From assembly GCA_038277395.1 (NCBI GenBank), contig CM076190.1, positions 126,262,197 through 126,326,196 on the forward strand: a DNA stretch of 64,000 nt, given 5' to 3'. The notes beneath the pieces were generated by a model, which saw only the letters and a list, made by a program, of their open reading frames with translations, was not told where the DNA came from and ran no database searches. The DNA comes from Dryocosmus kuriphilus (lineage: Eukaryota > Arthropoda > Insecta > Hymenoptera > Cynipidae). Position 1 is the stretch's first letter. Every line of letters starts with the position of its first letter. The translations under genes were made by a program, and so were the position numbers. Of the stretch, positions 34,617 to 47,812 are shown piece after piece.

Positions 34617-35710
34617 ACTTATTAGAAGAAATATGTTTTAACCTACCGCACGGGGCGTCTTATTCAGGTATTGAAAAACTCGCAAACACTGTACGTGGAA
34701 TAATCCCACGTTCAAAGGTGGTTGATTTGTTAAAATCTCAAGATTCATATAATCTACACATACCCATTCATCGACATTTCCGAAGAATAAATTACGATAT
34801 ATCAAATATAGATGACTTGTGGGAAGCAGATTTAGTTGATTTAAGACATTTAAGAGATTCCAACGATGGCTACCTGTATCTACTGGTTGTGGTTGACGTG
34901 TTGAGTAAATACGTCTGGATTGAGCCTCTTAAAGGTAAAACTGTGAAACAGGTTCGTAGGGGTTTTGAGTGTCTTCTCGAGAAAAGTGGAAAAAGAATTC
35001 CCGTCTGCTTTCAGACTGATAGAGGAAAAGAATTTCTCGGTGCAGATTTTCAAAATTTTTTATCAAAGCGAGGCATACGATTTCGTGCTGTGCGCGACCC
35101 AAATGTTAAGGCTGCTGTAGTCGAACGATTCAATCACACACTCAAAGAATGTATGTGGCGCTATTTTACACATCGTAATACTCATCGCTACATTGATATT
35201 GATCAACAAATTGTATAGGGTTAAAATAATGCACGACATTCCAGTATTGGCATGCGACCCTCAGAAGTGACTTTGAAAAATGCTACACAGGCCCGTTTAA
35301 ATACTCAAAGAAAATACAGCAGGAAAGCGTTGCGTGGTAAAAAGCCTAAATACAAGGTCGGTGATTATATACGGATCAGTAGAAAGAAAGGTGTCTTTGC
35401 GAAAGGTCATGAGGCTGGACGGACAGAAGAAATTTTTGTGATCAAACGAATAATTAATAGTCGACGGCAGACTCCATATGTTTACGAATTACAGGATCTC
35501 GGATGTGAGGATATAGACGGTGTTTTTTACGAGCGAGAGCTATTGGGTGTGAAGAAAAATACTGATATTAATGAGACAGAATTTATAATTGAACGCGTGA
35601 TACGCAGTAAAGGAAAAGGTTCCAAAAAACAGTTACTTGTCAAGTGGATGGGCTATTCTGATAAATTCAATACATGGATAGCTGCTTCCGATCTGAAAAA
35701 TTTTAAATGA
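34613..35710 (+). pseudogene. Polinton integrase with C-terminal chromodomain, frameshifted
   Basis: The retroviral-type integrase core shows all three acidic residues: ADLVDLRHL, QTDRGKEFLG and AAVVERFNHTLKE. The first frame stops at 35,218 and another frame from 35,252 supplies the linker and a chromodomain (FIIERVIRSKG, LLVKWMGYSDKFNTWIAASD), whose aromatic residues are kept. The enzyme inserts the element, and the chromodomain may direct it to methylated histone. The stop codon overlaps the ATG of the next gene by four bases (ATGA), a compact arrangement. A frameshift near 35,220 separates the two domains. Confidence 0.9.
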
Positions 35711-36660
35711 GTAACGACCAATTTCACTTAATTCTACCGAGTAATAGCAGTATGAAGCATTTCCCACACAATACTGCTTCTCGCTTTACCACCCAGTTAC
35801 CATATGAATTCCGTTTATATGGCGGCTGGGTTGTTGGTCTCACAGAAATTCAATTTCCAAGAACGTTTCTTCATGTACGGCACGACTATACAGATCAGAT
35901 GGAAAATTGCATAGCTCTAATGACGAATGTAGCGAGTAGTTTGGAGCAAGGATCAAATGAGGAGAATATGGGGAGAGAAATGCAAGAAACGAAAATCAAT
36001 AGAGAAGATTTACTTGATAAATACTCTCTTCATTATGTTCTCAAAGGTGATGACGAGCTGGCTGAGCTTGGCGACAACGGCATTAGAGACGAATACATAG
36101 AAAGTATGCTGACCGGTTAAAATGGCTAAGGCCTATTCTCTCCGTCTTTCGGCCTGTTGTGTATCCGCAGATAGGCGATCTCGTCCGAGCGATAAACCAC
36201 ACCCCTATTGTTGGAGAGCACTTAAAATTAATTTTCAAAAAGGAGAACGATTGCTATGTCGGGATTGAAAAAATTGGCCAAGAAGATTGTAAGATGAAAG
36301 GACGTCATTTTCTTGCAATCAGTGAAAAAGTATCTCGTATACTTGGCTTTTCGCCAGAACAATTAATATCAGATCATTCTCGTTATGCTAATCATCCTCC
36401 AAGTTTATTTCGTGGATTACCCGAAAAAATGATGGTTTATTGTGACATTTGTGAACCTCATATTACGGGTGATGTACAAACACCTCTTTTGCGAATTATA
36501 CATGTCGAAACTCGAATCAACGTTTTTGCATCCACTCAAGTTTCACAATTTTAATCTCCAAACTACATCTCTCTTCTTCATACGGAATTTCGCACGATAG
36601 AAATAGATATAATACCATTCGAGTTTGGTACGCTAACAGTGACGCTTCATTTTTTTAAAA
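35707..36660 (+). pseudogene. Polinton penton-like minor capsid protein, broken
   Basis: The start at 35,707 overlaps the integrase stop. The N-terminal part has the arthropod Polinton signature FTTQLPYEFRLYGGWVVGLT. The frame ends at 36,120 and the remainder is in another frame from about 36,159 (YPQIGDLVRAI) to 36,554. There a TAA interrupts it shortly before the expected end (RTIEIDI and PFEFGTLTVTLHF are still visible to about 36,655). In Polintons and adintoviruses the gene at this place encodes the single jelly-roll penton protein, which sits at capsid vertices. Assignment is by motif and position. Confidence 0.75.
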
Positions 36661-36714
36661 TTGACTATAAGAAAAAGAAGAAGAAGAAGGAACACATTAA
36701 ATAATCAAGTAATA

Positions 36715-37370
36715 ATGAGTTATTACACTGATTACTACATCACACAAGTGGGTGGAGAGGGTATATCAAAAATTTATGTTGGCTCAAACTATCAGAGGGG
36801 GCATGGACTCAGCAGCTTTATAGGCGGACTTTTTCGGCGTGTTTTGCTAATATTGGCGAGAGGTGCGCGTACAGTAGGTAAGGAAGCCCTTCGATCAGGT
36901 GTTAACATTTTAAATGATGTCGATAAGAAAGTACCACTCAAGCAAGCATTTAACTCGCGTTTTAAGGAATCTCGTCAAAATTTAAGAAGGAAAGCCATGG
37001 ATAAAATTGATAACCTCATGAATGGTTCGGGTTATAAATTTTGTATGAAAGATTTTAGAGCTCAGTTACCAGGTGTTCGTGATCTAGAGAGTGTCACACT
37101 GCGTAGAAAAGGTGTTAACCAGAAAACGGCTAAGAGACTTGGTACAACGCGTAACTCGGCGAAGAGGAAGAAGAAAAAGAAGACGACGACGAGACGACAA
37201 AGAGAAAGAAGAAGAAGACGAATCACGTGAGAAGTACGAAATCTAGAAAGAGGCTCAATAGTATCAGGAAAAAGAAAAATACGAAAATTAATAAATCACA
37301 GAGAAAGAAAAAGCGTGAGACTAGTGTAGGAAAAAATCGTTCAATTTTGGACATTTTTGGGAGCAAATAA
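36715..37370 (+). pseudogene. Polinton pVI-like minor core protein, frameshifted
   Basis: Starts MSYYTDYYITQVGGEG and continues with YQRGHGLSSFIGGLFRRVL and GKEALRSGVNILNDV. This is the pattern of the small basic virion protein found next to the hexon gene in arthropod Polintons, related to adenovirus pVI/pX. A GSGY motif at about residue 105 resembles a maturation cleavage site. The basic tail (KRKKKKKTTTRRQRERRRRR) loses frame near 37,230. The closing residues SILDIFG are in the other frame and stop at 37,370. The tail would bind DNA. Confidence 0.7.
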
Positions 37371-37710
37371 GTACATTATTATATATAATGTCCTTTCTAC
37401 ACTCACACTCTAGTGAGTGTTTGAAAACTGAACTAGATCTTTTTTCGCTTCCACCTACTCAAACTTCTATTGAAACCTCTCAATGTGTCCATTACATACC
37501 AGTCACTGCTTTGACGGATGATGCCGCGATCGAGTTTGTAATCACAGGCCACGAGGAAGAATACGTCGATCTCACTCATACAATGCTCAGCATACGCGTC
37601 AAATTGGAGGCACCGGTAGAGACTCCCGCAAATGCGGAGAGTCGGTTCCGTATAACTGTGATAAACAACTTCTGTACACACATTCTGTACGCATCACTTC
37701 TTATTCGTTC

Positions 37711-37719
37711 GATAACGAG
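37711..37719. repeat. MULE target site duplication, left copy
   Basis: GATAACGAG, identical to 53,474-53,482. Nine bases is the standard for Mutator-like elements. Confidence 0.9.
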
Positions 37720-38200
37720 ACGTATATTAAGTTGCGGCAGCAATTTTAGAGGGCAGGGTCCGGACTAGTCTCATAATTTGTTGCTATTTTGTTGCTAATT
37801 TGTTACGCAAAAAATAATTTTGTCGCTCATGCCGTTTCCGAGAAACGTGTTGCCCCGTACCGTAATATTAAGCTACGGCAGCCACACAGCCTATCTCGGG
37901 AACGGAAAGAGCTATCGAAGCGGGTGTTGTGGCATATTTTGTTGCTAATTTGTTGCTGAAAGATAGCAACAAACCCCACCCCCGCAACCAACCCCTAAGT
38001 CTCGAACCTACCCCCCGCATCGTGGTATTAAGCTACGGCAGCACCAAAGTGCTATCTCGGGGACGAAAAGAGATATCGAACCGGAACTTGTGGCATATTT
38101 TGTTGCTAATTTGTTGCTGAAAGATAGCAACAAACCCCAACCCCGCAACCAACCCCTAAGTCTCGAACTCACCCCCCGCATCGTGGTATTAAGTTTCGGC
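37720..38200. repeat. MULE left terminal inverted repeat with 160-bp subunits
   Basis: A motif of the form TATTAAG-T-CGGCAGC occurs at the tip (37,724), and again at about 37,865, 38,027 and 38,188, i.e. at roughly 140-160-bp spacing. GCAACAAA/TTTGTTGC phrases lie between. The terminal sequence is therefore itself one copy of a repeated subterminal motif, probably the transposase binding site. Confidence 0.85.
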
Positions 38201-38426
38201 CGATTTTTTTGCCGATTGTCTGATGTTTGCTGGTACAAAAACTCGCCAAGAAAACAACCCCAATATGCCAAATTATTAAGCTTTAGAACCAAGATTTTTA
38301 GATCGCAAGTGAGTAACATGAACTTAACCACATAATTTTTTGCTAACTCATCAGCTACTACGGTAAACAGCGAGTGCTATATCGGGAATGTAAAGTAATT
38401 AACAAAAAATAGAGAACATAAAAATT

Positions 38427-40463
38427 CTATTTATTTTGTGCTCTTTGTTTTACGTACATGATCACTCTTGGTGCTACTTTGTATGTACCAGCAAGATTTT
38501 TGGTTTTGTGGTTTCTGTCGCTATCGTCTGCTGCCATCCAGGATGTGTTCCCTCGACGATATGAATATGAAATATAATGTCCAAGCGGCTCAGTATAAAG
38601 TTGAATCAACCCATCGTCTGATTTTCTTAGTTCTCGTGGAGGACCCGATGGACCAATATATCCGACCATACCGGCGAGGTACAGAGGTTCTGCTTCATTT
38701 AATGGGTTTTTTATTTCCTTATGGAAATCATTTAAACGGAATGTTCTGTCGTTTTGTTCATGCTCATTGTAGATGCTGAAAATCACTGCTTCACCTACAG
38801 TAAATTCATTATAATTAATAATATCCTTGCTTAAAACAGAACTATTATTTTTTGTAGATAAAACTATTAATTTCTTAGTTATCAAGTTTTATTCTCAAGG
38901 ACTTTTCTATCATTAAATATGCAGAATGGCTTCTTTCAAATTTATATGCATATTATATAAAAAATGTACTATTTTTTCATCTACATAAATAAAAAAAGGA
39001 AAAATTAATACATTTCTATACGAATTTAGGTATTGTAAATTGAAGGTACAGTTAAAGTCTACGAAAGAATGTTATTAAATAGTGTTATTTGTCGCGTATA
39101 ATATAATGTATACAGATATGAAATGAAATTAACAATAAAAATTTTCCAACAGCTCATTTTGTTACTAAAAATTCAATTTTGTTGCTTTTTACTTTTCCTT
39201 TAGACTTTCTTAATAAAGATCATAAATAATGATTTTTTGACTTGAGTAATGATGGTAAAATATAGTTTTTGTTTACATTACGGGAAAAATTTTTGTCAGC
39301 GACCTACAGTCTAAAATGGAAAAAATAAATTGAATTGAATTTCATCTACAAAATTTATTATATTTCATAATCTAATTGTGTAAATTTGTAATTAGATATA
39401 ATATAAAAAATTTTGAATTTTTGAATTTTATGAGTGGCAAATCATAAAGTAGGTATTATTTTCTTATTAAATTATCTTATTGAAATTAAATTTATAAATC
39501 GATTGTTCTCAAGGGTTTTAATTGAAATTTGATAAGAAATAAAAAATCTTTGGCATTTCATTTGATACAAATAAATATGTCTGAATAAATTACCTATTCT
39601 GTCAATCCAACATTCCGTGACACTACCATACTCAGTGCACATACTTGACGGAATTTTGCAAAATTCCTCTATGAATGATTCTTCCTTTGCAGTTTTCAAA
39701 TCATCATCTGCGATGTTATATGCAACCAAGCGATTTGTTTTCTCGTGTTGACAAGCGGGATTTAAGCATTTGATTTTCTCTTCAACACTGCATAAAAATG
39801 TCTTTTCTTGCTCTGGTGTCAATTGTTTCCTTCCTATGTTTGTTTCAGTTTTGCTTAGCTTTGGTTTGGTTTTAGTATTTTTTACTTGATTGATTTTTTT
39901 TGCTTGGTCTTTGGTTTCATCTTCAGTGTGAACTGTCTTGAATAAGATTCTTGTCATCCAACCAACTTCTCGTTGGCATTTTATAATCTTTAAATCTTTG
40001 CTATTTTCACAAGGCGTTGAGGGTAAGATTCCATTCAATATTTGGGCTCGTAATTTATATGAATTTCCACTCAAACCATTATTTAATAGGTCCAAAATGA
40101 ATTCCAAAAACAGGTGGTGCTCATTACTCGAAAACTGTAAAGTATAACGAATGATATGATTAGGTATACAAAAATGTAAAACCTCTCGTGCTTTCAAATT
40201 GAAACTTTAAAGAAAAACGTCCAGGAAATGCGTGATGTCATTGCATAATAACTCACAACGTGAATTAAGTGGTTCATACTTATTGTTTCTTTTAAGTTGG
40301 GAAAATCATGAGCAGCAAACAGAGACAGGTACGTAAGTGCGTCAAAGGCACAAGTATTCTCTAAAATGACAAATTCCTTTTTTTCCTCATCTCCAAGTTT
40401 TATTTTTTGCAAGCTAACGTCGCTCCCATTTTTTATGACTGTAATAGAGCCACTTCTGTCCAT
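38427..40463 (-). other. USP-like cysteine protease domain in the MULE transposase
   Basis: Downstream of the zinc region, exon E reads FVILENTCAFDALTYLSLF, resembling the Cys box of ubiquitin-specific proteases (normally NTC followed by a hydrophobic residue). Exon F contains a pair of cysteines (CLNPACQHE) where USPs have a finger. Exon G has LYLAGMVGYIGPSG, then GHYISYSYR and WMAADD, which match the His box (GHY, aromatic Y, W, then aspartate). Order and spacing fit a papain-fold peptidase of the C19 type. It could act on ubiquitin or a ubiquitin-like protein, or process the transposase. The role is inferred from motifs alone. Confidence 0.6.
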
Positions 40464-43400
40464 TCCATCGAATCTTTAACTTCGGCTACTCTCTTACCAT
40501 GATACTTGTCTGGAAGTCGGTATTTGTTTCGTTCGTCGCTCAAATACTCAATTGCCATTATTTTTGGACCATTCTTTTTTGTAACTTTTGTTGAAGAAAG
40601 ATTGGCATTTAAATCTTTTTGACAATGAGTGTTAGCTGACTTGGAGCGACAATCAAAACAAACACGTTTTTCTCCATACCCTTCTTCTTCGCCAATGGAA
40701 TAAGAGCAACCGTCGATAGCATGTACAGCTTTATTGCAGAGATAGCATGTGTGGCCTCCATCAGGAGCGTCATTGTTTGCACATGCAATGCAACGAATAA
40801 CAGACTCATTCTCCGTTGGTTTTTCAGTTGTTCTCTGTTTTTTAATTGTAGGTTGACCGAAACCTCCCCAATCTTCCACACTATCTGCTGCGGCATTGCG
40901 CCTGACCAACTGGTCCTTACTGCAACTTCTACAAAATCTTTGTCCTTCGATATTTACTGTGCATATTTGTTTATGTACTAAATCTGCACAATGAGGGCAA
41001 GGATAATTGTCGGTTGATTGAACCGACTTCTTGCAAATTTTGTAATAAGGAGAAGAGTGATCATCCTCGGTTGTGTCCATTTTTCGCCGATGTGCTTCTT
41101 GAAACTCCGACGCTAATATTGGCAACTTGCCTTTTAGGTAATTAATCGTAGTATCAACGAACACATCCGGTCGGACACTATGCAATTTCTTGCCCATCCA
41201 ATAATTTGTTACCTTATTCATTTCTCCTTCGACACTAGCGCTGCTAGCTGGAATGCGACCTTTAAAAATTAGGCTAAAAATATTCCCCCATAAAGGAATT
41301 AATGGGACATCGTGGAGAATTTTTTGAGATATTTTTATTCCTGGAATGTGGTACACATTGTCTTCGTCTCCCTCTTCTGCGAAAAATTGTGTACTGTGTT
41401 CATAAATTGATTGACCCCATTCGTACTAAGTACTATCTTCCAGACTGCTCTCATCATCACAGCTATTGTCGTTAGTATTGTTAAAAAGATGATCAGTATC
41501 TTCATTCTCATTTTTGTTTTCTTTATTTTTGTGCAAGTCACCCTTATCAATGCCCGAAATTGTAATTCTATATTTATTAAGAAAAAATTAACGTAAACAA
41601 CGATGTTGGGATTATCAAAAGTTGAATTTTTCAAAGTGAAGGTCAAAAAAAAGTATTCTACTCAGATCTGATATTAATTTCAGTCTTTTAAATTCAAAAC
41701 CCATAGAAAGTACCCCTAAACTTTCTCCACGACGCCTTTAATTTAAACAAAAAATGTTAAGGTGCGTTCCTGATGAAAATTCTAATTTTTTTATTTTCTT
41801 CTCCTTCAAACTTTTCAGTTACATTATAATTTACAGATGAGTTTCTGCGCAAGGGTACTGCAGTAAAACCTTCATGTGGGGGGTCATTTTCTTCAGTAAC
41901 TGCAACCCTACAAAATTTGATGTGTCGTTTTATTAGAAAATTATTTTTAGCTGAAATAACGTATAAAACATAAAACTTTTGTTTCACCTAATACGTATTT
42001 TTTTATATTTTAAGATTTATTTCTAATTAAAATGACAGTTTCAAATAAAACGAGACACTAAAGTTTATAGGGCTTATTTTACTGAAGAAAATGATATTCC
42101 ACACGAAGGATTTTATAAGAGATTTAGTTATTTTCATTAGCCTTAAATGAGCCTTAAATTCCTATGTAGGTTATATGTCAATATGAGAATAGTGTTGTGC
42201 CAGCTTAGCACACCTGATTTTATAAGGATTTTATATTTTATTTTCCATGCACAGAAACATTCAGGACAAAAATATGCTAATGAGGGCAGGTGGGCGTTAA
42301 AACATTCGTGTGATAAAAATTTTGGAACGCTTGGTTCAGTGGAATTATTTTAAAAGCTCATAGATAGATGCTATTTATTATGGAAATAATCGTCAGGCAT
42401 AGGCGAGAATTTTCATCGAATTTATTGACATTTTTTGTCGAAATTTAGACAATTGCCCGTATTTGAGTGGCTATAGACTAACAAAATCTTTGTTTTTTAA
42501 TAAACCGGAAAAGGGCGCTAGAGTTTAAGTTGCAGAAGGAAAAAAATCTGACCCATGATATTTGAGTCTCCAGAAGTTTGAAACCGCGCGTTATAGACGT
42601 TTTTTGTTGGAATTTTCCCAAATTTGCGAGGTGCACACGGACGGACTTTTCTTATAAGGCAGCTATAGGAGCTTTTTACGGTTACCAAAAGTTTAGTTTG
42701 AACATGTAGAGTCATAGTCCCAAGTATACGAAAAAGTTTAAAAGAAGTAATATCAACTGAAAGGCGGATCTGGTAGTTATCACTTTTTCAAAGTAAACGA
42801 ATCAAATATTGAAAATAAAAATATAAAATATTAAAAATTCACGAAGATACGCTTGTTCAATATTAATATCAAAAATGGCTAATCTATGTCTATATATAAA
42901 ATAAAACTTCTTTTAATATATTTGACGCGTGCAAAAACAAATTACCTTTAATTGTTAAATTTTTCAAAAACTCAACCTGTTTTGTACATTCAGGGCCATT
43001 TTTTTCACAATTAGATACGATAAAAATTGCGTGAAGTATGTCAGCAGCATCTTTTTTGCTCAAAGCGAGAACTAACTGATCAACGCTTGCCATGTAGAAT
43101 GTGTAAACAGCTCGAGACTGTATATCTTTTAATAACTTTCGATACTTGGATAAAAAATGAGCATTGTCGATTCTTATTCTAGTTTTTATATCGAGCGAAA
43201 ATCCAGTCTCTTTAGCATAATCTAGAATAGTTTGTCCATCTTCGATATCTTCTGGATACTTCATACTTTCTGCATAATCATTAATTATTTGAAATATTGA
43301 ATAAGTTTTTGCTGCACAATTAAGGAGTCCTCTCGACTCATCACAGCAAAATTCATCTGGGTGCGGTGCAAAGCGATGAAATTTCTCGAGAAAAGTTGCC

Positions 43401-45677
43401 AAGTCACCTGCAGTGTGTCTCTCGCCCAATCTTTGCGCCACAATTGTTTGGCCTTCTTTTGTACTCACACTGCGTCAAAAAAAATTTATATCATATTCAT
43501 TATGATGTGCTGAATATATTTACGTATTATTTTTGAAAACACATAAAACTCAAAAAGTATAGCAGCTCATCCTGACTATTTTTTAAAATTACATTGACAA
43601 CATTTCAAACTATTAAAGGTATTTTTCACCTTAATTAAACATTATAGATCTGACGATGGCAATGTATATTTTCCAATGAAGAAAAATACAAACTGTTTGC
43701 AGTAAATAAATAATTTGCTTTTTACTCTATTGGCCAATCCGTCAGATCAATTAGTAATTACAGTACGATATAGGTGAATTAACTAGCATATTAAGCCTAA
43801 CTTCGTCATGCGCCTAACTTCGACACTTGCTCGGATTTCATATTTAGACGCTTTACAGAAGCGCTGCACAGTGACAGTATGTTCACACTACTAATTCATG
43901 AAGGTGCGAGTGGTTAAAGACGCACTTAGTAACTCTACTTTCTTTCTATAGCAGACTTTTTGTACTTTTCGTACTTTTTTTCTTCATTTAGATTTTTTCT
44001 TTGATAAATAAATACCAAATAAATAATAAATATCAAATATTCATTATATACTATTACCTTACAATGTATAAGAACGTTTTTGCCTGTAAAGTAGAATACG
44101 GTTTCCTGATTGGATCCATTTTCAACCCTGTGGCATCCATGCAAAATACTAAGTGTCCATCTTTTTTCTTCACGATTTTACATATCTGCACTTGCTCGTT
44201 TGAAAAAAAATCAACAAAAAATGGCTTTTTTCCTATACCGTGAATTTCATTCACATGAACTGTACACTTCATGATATCCAGAGCTTCGATTGGACGTCGT
44301 GTAGATAAAGAGCTTTGGATTCCTTATTTTTTGCTACGTGTAATACATTACCGCTCCGTATGCATCTCGGTTTTTTCTGGCCAATTTTCAATTTAATCTC
44401 CCTACCGCAATAAGCTCTATATTGATCAACTGAGCCATTCGTTTCTATAGCTTCCACAACTTTCTTTCTTTCTACTTCACGAAGATACTGTGGACCACAA
44501 TTCTTGCCAGTGCCAGGAATTAATTCAAATTTTATTTGCATATTGTCATTTTCGGAATATCTTAGAAAATGTATGTCGCCACTACTTCCGCATCTGCAAT
44601 ACACTAAAATTTCATTTATTATTGTTATTATTATTACTATTAACACCCTACTTTAATGAAAAAAAAAAATTATTTCATTTACACGTTATCAATAGTTGAA
44701 ATCTCTTTAAAATTTCACGAAAACTTTCTAAATCGCTTCAAATTCATTGAAATATCGTCAAATTCTTCAAATAAAAAAAAATGTAAAATATTTTTGTAAT
44801 TCTCAAAAATTTATTAAATTTGCATGAATTCCATGAAATATTCTGAAACCCTCGCTGAAACCAATTAGAATTCTACGAAATCTTTTTAATCTACAAAAAA
44901 TCTTTTGTATTTTGTATTTCACAAATATTCAAATCTCTTAAAATGCCCAAAAATTGAATGAATTGAAGTTTTAAGAAGGAAGAGAAATAATCGTGCGCGT
45001 ACGTAGCGCGCGTATCAATATGCTAGTATTATAGTTAAAATTTAATCTGAATACGCAAAAAAAAATTTGTTAAGCCTTAAAAGTCACATGTGAACTGAAA
45101 ATACAAACCTTCTATTTTTCCACGTGTTGCACATAGATTAATATGCTGATTAGCGAAATTCCACCCACATGTTAATTTTGTATTGTCGAGAATCAATCGA
45201 GAAAGGTAAAGTTGGTAGAGGCCCGATATAAATCGTCTATATTTCCTTTTTGCCATTTTCGATTCTCTCGTATTGCAGGAATATTCGACGACGACGTTTG
45301 ATATTTCTTCCAGCTTTTCCTTTGTCATTTCGCACGAAAATTTTTCAAGCTTATCATTATAAATTTTTTCTATTTCACTAGAATTTAGTGGTTCATAACT
45401 ATCATTCTGATAGGTGGATTCATTCATGCTTGTATTTTCTTCATCGCTTGTACCTCGGAATTTATCCAAGATACGATAGCGGTTTCCCACTACCATCGAA
45501 TATACGTATAGATGTAGCTTGTAGTCTCTCCTTTATTTTTTCCGATTGGAAAATTGTTTTCCATACAACGTCATCCTTCACAATAATATTATAATTCACA
45601 TAAACTTTGTCTTTAAATTGCACAATTGTATTCACGAAGTCTTCTTCCGATACCGTAGCTGGTCTACCGCGAACCAT
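38427..45677 (-). pseudogene. MULE transposase gene, multi-exon, with added C-terminal domains
   Basis: Exons deduced from open frames and GT/AG borders are A 45,109-45,677, B 44,063-44,603, C 42,946-43,469, E 40,257-41,425, F 39,569-40,190 and G 38,427-38,794, with a doubtful exon near 41,757-41,930. A starts MVRGRPATVSEEDF. B contains FFVDFF and the candidate first catalytic aspartate in CMDATGLKM. C has VAQRLGERHTAGDLATFL and the second aspartate in CCDESRGLL, then RIDNAHFLSKY. E has SSASVEGEMN, a likely third acid, then paired zinc motifs (CPHCADL, CRSC; CIACAN, CYLCNKAVH, CFDC). F and G form a USP-like domain (separate entry). A-B and most other junctions agree in phase. Frameshifts near 45,490, 44,300 and 40,450 suggest this copy is dead or contains read errors. 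Confidence 0.75.
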
Positions 45678-45699
45678 TTTGAAAAAAAAACCTCAAATC

Positions 45700-46966
45700 T
45701 TACGCCTTGATATACACTCGCGTTGATGCGACTAATCAAGACGATAATCCACTCAAGACTGAACTTTTAAAATTATATTTACAAAACATATACCTAATCA
45801 AGCTTAGAACAGTACCGTGAACGAATACTCGGAATTGAGCCTCTTTTTCGCAGAAAAAACAAGAGCGCGAAATACGTAGAATCGGCAGAGACTCGGCTAA
45901 CAAAGAATCGGTATGCTCTCAAGCGTTTGAGAAAAGCAAATTAAATGCTTATAATTTTCTAACGGTTCGTTGACTTTGCATAAAAAATTCAAAAAAAAAC
46001 TTTATTATATTCTGATAAAAATTTTTTCCGCTGACAGTTTTCCCTCACTTGATATAATCAGAGAAAAGATAGATAGATAGACGAAGCGATCGGAAATTCT
46101 CTCTCCTAGCAGCTACGACAGGACCACCCTCGATCTCTGACACACTGTTTCAATGCTCGTATTTTTTTAACGACTCATTCAATTCAAGTAATACTTTTCA
46201 GAAAACTTCATTATACTCAAATAAACATTTCTTCCGCTGGAAATTTGTGCTTACTCAAAATTCGCTCATTAAACGAAGCGTTTGAAAGTTGCGTAACATT
46301 ATTGTGATACTACTCGGCAAATAAATTAATAGATTTTTTTATAACAAATCGAAAAAGTTTAAACTAGCATGTTATCTTTAAAAAAGTCTGAAGCATAACT
46401 CCTCTAATTTTCATTTAAAATTATTCAGAACTTTGTCTTTTAGAGCGAGTTGAAGTAAAAATATTTACTAAATTTCGATCTTTACAAAATCGAATTTTTT
46501 CACTTTTGTTCAGAAACGGTAAAAGACACAACTTTTTTGTAGGAAGATAAAAGATGCGCCATAAAATTTCCTATAAAACCATATATTTCGAAAATTTAAT
46601 TTTCAAAATCGATTTTGAAGACATCAGGGGCCAACTCAAACAGCCGTATAAATTTTATGTACCCTTATACTATACAGAGGCTCAATTGTCAAAACGTTCG
46701 AATTATCAAGGTTCGACAGTAGATCAAAGAGTTTTTCTAAGTAGCTTAAGGGAGTTAGTCGGAATATAGAATTAAAGGACAGAAAAATGCCAATCTTTGC
46801 AGATCGTGAGAATATAACATAAAAAAATGTGCTCAATCTTTGAATTTTTATCTAAAATGGCTGGCCAACGAACTTGATCTTTAATTTAGGACACTAAAAG
46901 AGTTCACCAAAACCCAATCCAATCGGTCCATTTTTTCAACAGGTATCGTGCTCACAAAATCACACA

Positions 46967-46999
<33 letters not shown>

Positions 47000-47557
47000 A
47001 GACACATTCGTAAAAACATGTTTTTCGGGTTCAGGGGGTCCCAAAATGTGGACATTTGACAAAATCTGGGGGGTTTAAATATTACACAAATCTAATACAT
47101 TCTCTCTGATGAGAATGTAATAACTCCTATAAATTTTTATGGACTGTGGTGGGTTTTTACTGCAGATATTTGCAATTCTTTTTTATGCATTTCGAGCTAA
47201 CTTACGAGTAACATATAGGTTCTTATGAGATATCGCGAAGTTTGCTATACATTTTCCTTCATATATTATCATAACTGAAAGACAAATTTCACAAAGCTTT
47301 TTTGCAGAATATGTACGCAGTACATGTAACGTAACGCTGCCTTTTTTGAAGTTTGTTAGCAGTCATATTAATCATACTAGTCATATTAGCAGCTTGCTCC
47401 TTATGATTAGAAAAAAAAGTTGACACGATTTAATTAGTCAGGTTTCTCATAACACCTGTTTTTGTATAGATTAACTATTTTTTTTAACGAAGTTCCTTAA
47501 GGGCATGCTATGCGCCAGATCTGCGCTTGGTTGTGAAAAATTTTCTTCAAACTCGCC
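45700..47557. other. MULE interior: 5' flank of the transposase gene, dispersed repeat
   Basis: This should include the transposase promoter. The part at 46,880-47,130 is a dispersed repeat related to 320-500 and carries a (CA)n(CG)n run (46,963-46,999) able to adopt Z-DNA. The open frame at 46,554-46,769 has no known motif. Confidence 0.45.
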
Positions 47558-47797
47558 ACGGCCAAACGAAATAATATATCATTTTCAAACTTTGGAATAT
47601 GGAAAATGAGACACTAAATTGTGTTCTGAAATTTATTTTGAGTAGTAATTTTGAAAAAAAATCCGATACCTACCTTACCGACTTTATTTTTTTTTTCAAA
47701 ATTACTACTGAAAATAAATTTCAGAATGCAATTTAGTGTCTCATTTTCCATATTCCAAAGTCTGAAAATGATATATCATTTCGTTAGGCCGTGGATA
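47558..47797. repeat. Foldback element, about 105-bp arms
   Basis: CCACGGCC at the left and GGCCGTGG at the right bound two arms. They match in reverse complement (ATGGAAAATGAGACACTAAA against TTTAGTGTCTCATTTTCCAT) around a loop of about 25 bases. It abuts the RTE target duplication. Confidence 0.8.
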
Positions 47798-47812
47798 TAC
47801 TTTATGGATATT

